A DNA stretch of 64,000 bases from the NCBI GenBank assembly GCA_002393945.1, contig DGSO01000031.1:1-64000 (forward strand), given 5' to 3'. Below the pieces are notes generated by a model. That model did no database searches. It was not told where the DNA came from and worked only from the letters and a program-made list of their open reading frames with translations. Origin of the DNA: Bacteroidales bacterium UBA4360 (GTDB taxonomy: Bacteria > Bacteroidota > Bacteroidia > Bacteroidales > UBA932). A program made the translations under genes and the position numbers. Of the stretch, positions 32,145 through 40,206 are shown in pieces (position 1 is the stretch's first letter; every line of letters begins with the position of its first letter).

Positions 32145-35100
32145 TCAGAAATTAAGGTTGATACCGATGCTGTAGGACCTTATGTTCGGATATGCACTGC
32201 CGTTGGCGGTTGCGAGTTCCGGATCCCACAGCTTGAACTTGGAGAAAGTAAGAAGGTTCACGCCCTGCAGATAGATTCTGGTTGTGGAAAGGCCGATCTT
32301 CTTCGTAATGTTCTTGGGAAGGGTATATCCCAGTTCTGCGTTCTTGAGGCGCATGAAGCTCATGTCCTTCTGCCAGTAGGTGGATGCCTGCTGGTTGTTG
32401 GTCACGTTCTCAAGCGAGAGACGGGGGTAAGGTGCGTCGGTGTCGGGATTCTGGGGAGTCCAGCGGTTCCTTGCGACATCGGCAAAAATCTGACCCTCAT
32501 ATTTGATGTCGGCGGTGGCGCCGAAGAGGTTGTTGCCGGTGATGATGCGGGTTACATGGCCTACTCCGCTGAAGAAGACGGATGCATCGAAGCCCTTGTA
32601 TCCAAGGCTCACGCCGAAGCCGTAGTTGATTTCCGGGACTACGGTGTAGCCGATGGCAACCTTGTCGTAGGTGTTCACAACGCCGTCGCCGTTGACGTCA
32701 CGGTACTTGATGTCTCCGGGACGGACCGATCCGAACTGCTGGGTTGGCCAGGAGACGATGTCTTCCTCGTCCTTGAAGAGGCCTTCTGCAATCAGGCCGA
32801 ACTGCTGCTGGAAGGCAAAGCCCGCTGTGTTCTGGTATTTCCATACCTGGTCCGGCTGGTCATTATACAGGATCTTGTTACGGTTGAAGGAGTAGTTGCC
32901 GCGGGCCGATACGAACAGGCCGTTACTGAAAGTATGGTCATACTCCAGGGTCATGTCAAAGCCCTGGTTCTTCATCCTGCCGATATTGACGTACTGGTTC
33001 ACGTTCATACCCACGGCCGAAGGGGTGGACTGCCTTTCGATGAAGATGCCGTCGCGCCTGTCGTAGAAGAAGTCCAGGATGTAGCGGATATCCTTCAGGA
33101 GGGTCAATTCGAAACCGGCATTGGATTTTGTCGCCTCTTCCCATGAGACGCCGGGGTTGCCGTAATCGCCCGTAGTGATGCCGCCCTTTGATGACGGTGT
33201 ATCCCCGAACAGGGCTCCGGCGGCGGAGGTGTTTATGGTGGAGTTGTATGCGAAGCGTCGGCTTCCGCCAATCTCATCATTACCCACCTTTCCATAGGAA
33301 GCCTTGAACTTGAGGCTGGACACGATGTCCTTCAGGGGTGCCCACCAGGGCTCGTTGCTTATCAGGTAACCCAATGCCAGGGAAGGGAAGAAACCGAAGC
33401 GGTGTCCCGGAGCGAAGTTCTCGGAGCCGTTGTAACCGAAGTTGACTTCGGCAAAATAGCGGTCTGCATAAGAGTAAGTCGCACGTCCTGCAACGCCCAT
33501 GTGCTTGTACGGGAAGGCGCCGATATACGAACCTCCGGGAACATTGTTGGTACGGGTCCTCATATTGTAAAGGAACATGCCGCTCACCCTGTGTACGCTT
33601 GCAAATGTGCGCTCGTAGTTGACGGAGGCCTCAAGGTTCATTGTGTTCCAGCCTGAGTTGGAGCTGGAAAGCGTCATGTAGTTGTTGCCGCCGCTGATGG
33701 ACTCGAAGATGAGGTTTCCGTCGGCATCCCTCCCGGTGGCCTTGGAATAGGCGGGGGAGATGGAACGGTAAACGATTGTCTGGTTCTGGGCGTCCCAGCT
33801 GAACTTGATATTGGCCTGGAGACCTTCGGTGATGATTTCAGAGAAGTCTTGGGTAAGGGACATCGTGGCCTGCGCCACGTTGTTCTTGATGGTGCGGTAA
33901 CCCAGGCTGTTCAGGAGGTTCCAGGGGTTGTATCCCTGCTCCGGAAGAGTGAGGGTTCCATCGGAATAGACCGTCACGATACCTACCGGAGACGCTGCGA
34001 GGGTGCGTGCATATATCTCATTGCGGTCGTTCCTCGGGGAGTTGGTGTCCGTAAACTGGTTGGACAGGCTCAGGCCCAGAGTGGTGGACTTGGAGATATT
34101 GATGTCCACGTTGGAGCGGAAACTGAACTTGTCAAAACTCATTCCTGCATCGTATCGGTCCTGGTTTGTGTTGAAGATACCGTCTTCCTTATAATAGTTT
34201 CCGCCCACATAGTATCTTACGTTCTTGGTACCGCCGGTTACGCTCAGGTTCATCCTGGAAGATGAAGACTTCTCCTTGAAGATGGTGTGAATCCAGTCTA
34301 CGGAAGGGTAGAAGTCCGGATCGGCCCCGCTGAGGTACATCTGCCTCTGATAGTCTGAGATAGGGGCCTCGCGGCCGAGGTCTGTGTAAAGGCTGTTGTA
34401 GTAATCCATCCACTCCGAGGCGTTCGCAAGCTCAGGAAGTTTGGTAGGGGTTACCATGCCGGTTTCGGCCTTGAAATTGATCTTGGGCTTGGATTCGGAA
34501 CCTCTCTTGGTGGTGATGAGGACGATGCCGTTTGCGCCGCGCACACCGTACAGGGCTGTTGCGGTTGCATCCTTGAGGATGGAGAACGAAGCGATGTCGT
34601 CGGCATCCACAAGGTCCATGTCACGCTCTACGCCGTCGACCAGCACCAGAGGTTTGCTGTTGGCTCCGAATGTGTTCATGCCTCGGATCCAGAAGTCAGC
34701 CCCTGCGCCCGGTTCACCGGTGTGCTGCATGACCACGATGCCCGCGAGTTTGCCGGCAAGGGTGGAAGACAGCTGTCCCACAGGCACTTTGAGCTGTTCC
34801 ATGTCTACTGAGGCAATGGAGCCGATGACAGAGGCCTTCCTCTGCGCGCCATAGGCAACCATCACTACTTCTTCCAGCTGGTTCTCCTGAGGGACAAGCT
34901 TTACGAGTATGTCCTTTTGGCTGCCTACCGGGACTTCTTCATCTCCGTATCCGAGGAAGCTCACGATAAGGATATCGCTGGATTTTACGCTGATTGAGAA
35001 GCGTCCGGCACCGTCTGTCATGGCGCCTCGCGTCTCACCTTTTACCGTCACAAAGGCTCCGGCTACGGGCTGGTCCGTCTCGTCCAGGACGGTGCCCTTG

Positions 35101-35183
35101 ACCTCTCGGCTTTGTGCAAGGGCAGTGAGCGGGAGCAATATCCCCAGGACTGCCGCCAGCAGAAATCTGTTGAAGTTTCTCAT
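32145..35183 (-). CDS. SusC/RagA-family TonB-dependent outer-membrane transporter
   Basis: The 1012-residue protein has a signal peptide ending ALAQ, a carboxypeptidase-like regulatory domain (about 27-105), a TonB-box/plug region (about 110-230, EEVVMVAYGAQRKASVIGS and GANGIVLITTKRG) and a 22-strand barrel ending in a Phe (SIGINLNF). It imports the glycan fragments bound by the adjacent SusD with energy from TonB. It follows the ROK kinase by 12 bp. Confidence 0.95.
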   Translation of the reverse strand: MRNFNRFLLAAVLGILLPLTALAQSREVKGTVLDETDQPVAGAFVTVKGETRGAMTDGAGRFSISVKSSDILIVSFLGYGDEEVPVGSQKDILVKLVPQENQLEEVVMVAYGAQRKASVIGSIASVDMEQLKVPVGQLSSTLAGKLAGIVVMQHTGEPGAGADFWIRGMNTFGANSKPLVLVDGVERDMDLVDADDIASFSILKDATATALYGVRGANGIVLITTKRGSESKPKINFKAETGMVTPTKLPELANASEWMDYYNSLYTDLGREAPISDYQRQMYLSGADPDFYPSVDWIHTIFKEKSSSSRMNLSVTGGTKNVRYYVGGNYYKEDGIFNTNQDRYDAGMSFDKFSFRSNVDINISKSTTLGLSLSNQFTDTNSPRNDRNEIYARTLAASPVGIVTVYSDGTLTLPEQGYNPWNLLNSLGYRTIKNNVAQATMSLTQDFSEIITEGLQANIKFSWDAQNQTIVYRSISPAYSKATGRDADGNLIFESISGGNNYMTLSSSNSGWNTMNLEASVNYERTFASVHRVSGMFLYNMRTRTNNVPGGSYIGAFPYKHMGVAGRATYSYADRYFAEVNFGYNGSENFAPGHRFGFFPSLALGYLISNEPWWAPLKDIVSSLKFKASYGKVGNDEIGGSRRFAYNSTINTSAAGALFGDTPSSKGGITTGDYGNPGVSWEEATKSNAGFELTLLKDIRYILDFFYDRRDGIFIERQSTPSAVGMNVNQYVNIGRMKNQGFDMTLEYDHTFSNGLFVSARGNYSFNRNKILYNDQPDQVWKYQNTAGFAFQQQFGLIAEGLFKDEEDIVSWPTQQFGSVRPGDIKYRDVNGDGVVNTYDKVAIGYTVVPEINYGFGVSLGYKGFDASVFFSGVGHVTRIITGNNLFGATADIKYEGQIFADVARNRWTPQNPDTDAPYPRLSLENVTNNQQASTYWQKDMSFMRLKNAELGYTLPKNITKKIGLSTTRIYLQGVNLLTFSKFKLWDPELATANGSAYPNIRSYSIGINLNF

Positions 35184-35195
35184 ATACTTAAGTTA

Positions 35196-36005
35196 TCAGT
35201 TTTCAAACAGGCCGGATATGCCTTCGTATACGGCATTGTCCGGTACGATGGTCATCTTGAGAGTTTTCCCGAGATACTTCCTGATAGAGTCTTCCATCAG
35301 GACAAGTGAGCGCGAAACCTGTCCGGAGAAGAGCAGTGTCTGTACATTCCAGGGAGCAAGTATTCCCTTCAGCGCCCTTCCAAGATGATCGCCCATGATG
35401 CTGAAGGCTTCGAGGGCGTCTCTTTCGCCGCAGAAGGCCTTTATGGCTATGGACGCTGCCGAATCATGGGCATCGCCTCCAACTTCTCCGTAGATGTTCC
35501 TAAGGCCTCTGGCGCTCACCCGGTCTTCGAGGATACCGCCTTCCCAGGGCATGTTCCAGATCACGTCGGCAGGGGAGAGAGTGGGGCCGTAACGTACCTT
35601 TCCGCCGATTGCAAGGGAGAAGCCAAGTCCGGTTCCCAGGCTCACCAGCGCCGTGTTCTGCCCTTCGAGCCCCATCATCTTGATGGCTCCTTCCAGGACT
35701 GAATTCACGTCGTGTATGTACCTTATGCCGATGTTGTCCGGCACGCCGGCAAGAGTGCGGAAATCCTCCCCCTTCACGGCTGCGAACTTGTGGTCCATCC
35801 TGAAGACTCCGTCCCGGAAATCGAAGGGACCGGGTATTGCTATGCCGATGCCCTTGAGCCCTTCGGTGCTGCCTACCGCCTTCTTGAAGGCCGACGCAAT
35901 CTCATCCCTGCTTCCTGCCGAGTTCACAGGAACAGGTTGGAGACTGGGGCGCTTGATAAAGGTGCCGCCAACATCCAGAAGTCGGTATTCCTTAGAGTTC
36001 AACAT
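35196..36005 (-). CDS. ROK-family sugar kinase (first gene of locus 1)
   Basis: The ATG at 36005 gives a 269-residue protein; longer frames would start upstream of the promoter at 36050. The ATP-binding LLDVGGTFIK, the catalytic Asp in IHDVNSVLEGA and VSLGTGLGFSLA identify the ROK fold. The usual CxCGxxGCxE zinc motif is absent; the region reads MPWEGGILEDRVSARGL. It probably phosphorylates a hexose or N-acetylhexosamine released by the locus, but a regulatory role cannot be excluded. It has no DNA-binding domain. Confidence 0.82.
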   Translation of the reverse strand: MLNSKEYRLLDVGGTFIKRPSLQPVPVNSAGSRDEIASAFKKAVGSTEGLKGIGIAIPGPFDFRDGVFRMDHKFAAVKGEDFRTLAGVPDNIGIRYIHDVNSVLEGAIKMMGLEGQNTALVSLGTGLGFSLAIGGKVRYGPTLSPADVIWNMPWEGGILEDRVSARGLRNIYGEVGGDAHDSAASIAIKAFCGERDALEAFSIMGDHLGRALKGILAPWNVQTLLFSGQVSRSLVLMEDSIRKYLGKTLKMTIVPDNAVYEGISGLFEN

Positions 36006-36031
36006 CTTCTTGTGTCTGCGAAGAAAAATAA

Positions 36032-36080
36032 CTGTGGTGTACTGTGGTGCAAATTTATGAAAAATATTGTATTTCCACAA
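36032..36080 (-). promoter_or_regulatory. Locus 1 main promoter with ACCACAG direct-repeat operator
   Basis: On the minus strand TTG (36080-36078), 20 bp and TAAATTTG (36057-36050) form the promoter. Directly after it come two CACCACAG-type half-sites 10 bp apart (36048-36042 and 36038-36032). The arrangement is the same as at 19519-19550. An inverted repeat ATATTGT / ACAATAT (36064-36070 / 36077-36083) overlaps the -33 region and could be an additional factor site. Confidence 0.68.
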
Positions 36081-36294
36081 TATAATTTCTTTTTTTGTGC
36101 ATGTATCGTATTTCTACATCAAGTATTGCCCTCTTTCTGCATGATCCGGAAGACGGTTTTTACCGGCAATATCCATGAGTCCGCTGTACCCACACCGTCC
36201 TGTGGGCAAATCACAGGATAGCCTGCCTGGAGCCGTACAATGCTTTTGAATCGGCTCCCGGAAAGGAGTGCAGGTGGACAGTCCGTTACGATTT
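36081..36294. other. Intergenic region between locus 1 promoter and GH127 gene
   Basis: Apart from the edge of the ATATTGT/ACAATAT repeat, this region holds only a weak 5-bp hairpin (CTGTG 36200-36204 / CACAG 36212-36216). No gene, RNA or consensus promoter was recognised. It contains the 3' side of the GH127 gene, and no convincing terminator was found. Confidence 0.4.
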
Positions 36295-38292
36295 TCAGTA
36301 GGTTTCCCGGTATTCCAGGTCCCAGGGAACGATCCGGGTAGGGAACTGGGCTATTCTGAGCGTGGTGCAGCCGTAGGGGATAAGCTCTATGGTGACGTCC
36401 TCGCCGCTGTCGTTGCCGTCTTCCGTGAAATATGGTATCTCTCCTACGGAGCCGTTGTGCTCCTTCCATCTGGGAAGTGTTCTTGCGGGAACGGAGATTT
36501 TAACAGGAGCAGCATCGAGCGTCCATGGATATGAGGGCATCTTTTCTGCAATTTCAACTTTGCAGTCCTCTGTCTTGAATCGGTCACGCATTATGCAGTA
36601 GTTCCAGGGAGTTGGTGAAGTGACCTCCCATGCGCCTTTTCCATAGTACCTGTCACGACCCTCGAAGGCTGTCCATGACCAGTTTTCTTCCATCCTCAGG
36701 GCATATACGAGCGGGCCGCGGGTGAATACCCAGGCTCCGTCCCACCATTCTTCCTTGGTCAGAGTCTCATTGAATTCGATTTCCACCACATCACCTTTTT
36801 TCCAGAGCCTTTTTATGCCGCCGGATTTCTGCCTTGCAGGAATATCCCGCTTGTTGCCGTTTATGCTGAGAACGGCTCCGTTGCTCCAGGCGGGGACTCT
36901 CAGATGAAAAGTGAAGCCGGCTTCCTTTACCTTTTTGTTGGGGAAATCTATCTTGAAACGGACCTTGCCCCGGAAGGGATAATCCGTTGTTTCCGTTATC
37001 CTGACGGTGATTCCGCTGGGAAGTTCGGCCGTGACTGTCGACGGGGCATAGACCATGGCGGCGATACCGTCATCGGCAGCATACCAGAGGTTCTGGGTGA
37101 ATTTGGGCCAGCCCTGATGCATGTTCGACAGGCAGCAGGGGTAGCCGTTCAGCGTGCCGAAGAGGATGTCGGTGTCGTCGTGGGGGGTAGAGAACGGGCG
37201 CCATGCGCGGGTCGCTGCAATCTGGTTCGACTGCTGGTAGTACTGCTTGGCGGTGAAATCGGCATTGATTTGAGCCGGAAGGGCGTTGAAGGCGACGCGT
37301 TCGAGGTAATCGGCCCAGAAGGGGTCTCCGCTGATACGGAGCATTTCCTCCAGGGAGAACATCATTTCGACGGCGGTGCAGAGTTCGCTGCCGCGGGTGG
37401 GGGTGCCGAAGTGGAGCTGCTCGTCGCCGCCCCAGAGGCCGGTAGGAAGGCCTACGGTGGTACGGATAATATCGGCGGCATGCCTTGCGGCAAATAAGTC
37501 CCCGTCATAGTGGGAGTACTGCCACCAGATGATCGGCGCCTTGAATCCCTGGGCCAGATTTACGCAGTGGACGCTGTTCTGCTTGCGGAAAATGTCTCCA
37601 TCGCGGAACATTGAGGCCCAGTCGGTGCTTTGGCTGTGAAGAAGGTCTCCAAGTTCAAGGAGCCAGCTTTCTCCGGTTATGTTGTACAGCCAGTATATGA
37701 TTTCCAGGTTGTCTGCGCCGCGCCACTGCCCCCAGTCTGTCCAGTGGTTGAGCGGCTGGGTGGGAAGGTGCTTTTCCTGATATCGGAAGTACTTGGTGAA
37801 GAAGCCGATGACCCTTTCGTCCCCTGTCGCCATATAGTACTGCTTCATGATTTTGAGGGCAACCATCTTGGGCCACCAGTCATGAGAGCTGCCCCTTTGG
37901 AGGCCGTAGACGAAGGGATGGTCCTCTGCAGGGCCGAAATAGCCGTCTTCCTGCTGTGAAGACAGGATGGCTTCCACCCATTTCAGCGCTTTTGCCTTGA
38001 GGCCGTTGTCGTTCAGGATGTACGCGAGTGGAAGAAGGCCGTCAATCCAGTAGGGGCCTCTCTCCCAGGCATCGCCGTCTCCGCCCAGCCAGGCGTTGGA
38101 ATCACCCATGACTTCTGGATATACTTCATCCAGATGCCCCGTGAGGCCGCTTGCCTGCCTGTTGAGCTGTTCAAGGAGCCATCCCTGCGGCTGGATGGCG
38201 CCAATCGGCAGCTCTGCATAATGAGTCTGCTGAAGCGGTTCGCGGTTGAATATATGGGCAACAATCAATATGGCGTAAAACGTAAGTGACAT
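36295..38292 (-). CDS. GH127-type glycosidase (DUF1680 family)
   Basis: The 665-residue protein has an (alpha/alpha)6 barrel followed by beta-sandwich domains. Family marks are the N-terminal IGAIQPQGWLLEQLNRQASGL, RGSELCTAVEMM and GYPCCLSNMHQGWPKF, whose Cys residues correspond to the metal-liganding and catalytic Cys region of GH127 enzymes. Characterised relatives are beta-L-arabinofuranosidases, but the family is broad and this substrate is uncertain. The N-terminus is hydrophobic (MSLTFYAILIVAHIF), suggesting export. It is not clearly tied to locus 1. Confidence 0.8.
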   Translation of the reverse strand: MSLTFYAILIVAHIFNREPLQQTHYAELPIGAIQPQGWLLEQLNRQASGLTGHLDEVYPEVMGDSNAWLGGDGDAWERGPYWIDGLLPLAYILNDNGLKAKALKWVEAILSSQQEDGYFGPAEDHPFVYGLQRGSSHDWWPKMVALKIMKQYYMATGDERVIGFFTKYFRYQEKHLPTQPLNHWTDWGQWRGADNLEIIYWLYNITGESWLLELGDLLHSQSTDWASMFRDGDIFRKQNSVHCVNLAQGFKAPIIWWQYSHYDGDLFAARHAADIIRTTVGLPTGLWGGDEQLHFGTPTRGSELCTAVEMMFSLEEMLRISGDPFWADYLERVAFNALPAQINADFTAKQYYQQSNQIAATRAWRPFSTPHDDTDILFGTLNGYPCCLSNMHQGWPKFTQNLWYAADDGIAAMVYAPSTVTAELPSGITVRITETTDYPFRGKVRFKIDFPNKKVKEAGFTFHLRVPAWSNGAVLSINGNKRDIPARQKSGGIKRLWKKGDVVEIEFNETLTKEEWWDGAWVFTRGPLVYALRMEENWSWTAFEGRDRYYGKGAWEVTSPTPWNYCIMRDRFKTEDCKVEIAEKMPSYPWTLDAAPVKISVPARTLPRWKEHNGSVGEIPYFTEDGNDSGEDVTIELIPYGCTTLRIAQFPTRIVPWDLEYRETY

Positions 38293-38375
38293 AAAATCAG
38301 CGGCTTACTTATATTGCTTTCTGCGTTTTCCGGAAAGGTTTTCGCTTAAATTGTTAATAATCAGGTGTATGTGTT

Positions 38376-40049
38376 TTACGCCATTAGCTTTTTGTACTTG
38401 AAGCGTTTGGGCTCCGTGTCGCCAAGGCGCATCTTCCTGTTGGCTTCATACTCCTGATAGTTGCCTTCGAAGAACACTACCTGGCCGTCACCTTCGTATG
38501 CAAGTATATGGGTTGCTATGCGGTCAAGGAACCAGCGGTCATGAGAAACCACTACGGCGCAGCCGGCAAAGCCGTCAAGGCCGTCTTCCAGGGCGCGGAT
38601 TGTGTTCACGTCCACGTCGTTGGTGGGTTCGTCAAGAAGGAGTACATTGCCTTCATCCTTAAGGGTTAGCGCAAGGTGAAGCCTGTTGCGTTCGCCGCCG
38701 GAAAGCACACCGCAAAGCTTCTCCTGATCTGCTCCGGAGAAATTGAAGCGGGACACCCAGGCGCGGGCGTTTACGTCACGGCCGCCCATCCTGATCCATT
38801 CCGAATTGCCGGCTATGGTCTCATATACCGTCTTGTCCGGATCTATGGTACGGTGCTGCTGGTCTACGTAGGAAATCTTCACGGTTTCTCCTATCTCAAT
38901 GGTTCCGGTGTCCGGTTTCTCAAGTCCCATGATGAGTCTGAAGAGCGTTGTCTTACCTGCGCCATTTGGACCGATCACACCAACTATGCCTGCCGGGGGT
39001 AGCTCGAAACTGAGATGTTCGAAGAGCAGTTTGTCTCCGTATGCCTTGGACACGTCATTGAACCTTATGACCTTGTTTCCAAGGTGCGGACCGTTTGGTA
39101 TGTAGATTTCAAGGCTGGCTTCCTTCTGCTTTGCATCTGCCGAGGCGAGTTTCTCGTATGCACCAAGACGGGCTTTCTGCTTGGCCTGGCGGGCCTTGGG
39201 CGCCATCCGCACCCATTCAAGCTCGCGCTCCAGGGTCTTGCGGCGTTTGGATTCCTGCTTTTCTTCCATGGCAAGGCGTTTGGTCTTCTGGTCCAGCCAG
39301 GAGGAGTAGTTGCCCTTCCAGGGGATGCCTTCTCCACGGTCGAGTTCAAGGATCCAGCCGGCAACGTTGTCAAGGAAGTAACGGTCATGGGTGACGGCTA
39401 TGACGGTGCCCTTGTACTGCTGAAGGTGGGCTTCCAGCCACTGGATACTCTCGGTGTCCAGATGGTTGGTGGGCTCGTCAAGAAGCAAAACGTCCGGTTC
39501 CTTCAGAAGCAGGCGGCAGAGCGCCACGCGGCGGCGTTCACCGCCGGACAGCTCCCGGATGGGCTGGTCGGCAGGAGGGCACTGAAGTGCATCCATGGCC
39601 CTTTCAAGCTTCGAGTCGATATCCCAGCCGCCAAGGTGCTCTATCTTTTCCGTGAGTTCTCCCTGACGCTCGATGAGGCGGTTCATCTCATCGTCATCCA
39701 TGGGTTCCATGAACTTCATGGAGATTTCATTGTACTCGTTCAAGACGTCCATAACCTCCTGCACCCCTTCCTGAACTACCTCCAGGACGGTTTTGTCAGG
39801 ATCCATCTGAGGCTCCTGCTCCAGATATCCCACAGAGTATCCGGGCGCCCAGACCACTTCTCCCTGATAGGATTTCTCCACTCCGGCTATTATCTTGAGC
39901 AGCGTTGACTTGCCGCTTCCGTTAAGGCCTATGATACCAATCTTCGCCCCATAGTAGAAGCCCAGCCATATATCCTTAAGTATAACCTTGTTGTTGTGGG
40001 GAAGCACTTTGCTCACCCTGTTCATTGAGAAGATAACCTTTTCGTCCAT
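38376..40049 (-). CDS. ettA: ABC-F translational throttle EttA
   Basis: The 557-residue protein has two ABC cassettes without membrane segments: Walker A GLNGSGKSTLL and GPNGAGKTTLF, signatures LSGGERRRVAL and LSGGERNRLHL, and Walker B/D-loops DEPTNHLD and DEPTNDVD. The arm and linker (EESKRRKTLERELEWVR region) and overall length match EttA. EttA binds the ribosomal E site and gates translation according to ADP/ATP. A near-consensus -7 box on the minus strand (TACATTTC, 40076-40069) may drive it. Confidence 0.93.
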   Translation of the reverse strand: MDEKVIFSMNRVSKVLPHNNKVILKDIWLGFYYGAKIGIIGLNGSGKSTLLKIIAGVEKSYQGEVVWAPGYSVGYLEQEPQMDPDKTVLEVVQEGVQEVMDVLNEYNEISMKFMEPMDDDEMNRLIERQGELTEKIEHLGGWDIDSKLERAMDALQCPPADQPIRELSGGERRRVALCRLLLKEPDVLLLDEPTNHLDTESIQWLEAHLQQYKGTVIAVTHDRYFLDNVAGWILELDRGEGIPWKGNYSSWLDQKTKRLAMEEKQESKRRKTLERELEWVRMAPKARQAKQKARLGAYEKLASADAKQKEASLEIYIPNGPHLGNKVIRFNDVSKAYGDKLLFEHLSFELPPAGIVGVIGPNGAGKTTLFRLIMGLEKPDTGTIEIGETVKISYVDQQHRTIDPDKTVYETIAGNSEWIRMGGRDVNARAWVSRFNFSGADQEKLCGVLSGGERNRLHLALTLKDEGNVLLLDEPTNDVDVNTIRALEDGLDGFAGCAVVVSHDRWFLDRIATHILAYEGDGQVVFFEGNYQEYEANRKMRLGDTEPKRFKYKKLMA

Positions 40050-40206
40050 AAGAAGCTGCGGTTGTCGTGAAATGTAAATATCTGTAAATCAGCGTATTAT
40101 CGGGAAGCCTCCGGGCTAAAACGACCGAAGGTATTTGTGTAATTAATTGGTAATAAGACAGTTGTGTTTCACGGCGTTTTCATGTTTTTCTAATAGTCCC
40201 GGCAAA

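Noticed and set aside
36061..36294. Hidden gene or RNA in the region between locus 1 and GH127
   Set aside because: Open frames here are short, lack promoters and have no recognisable family; only weak hairpins were found.
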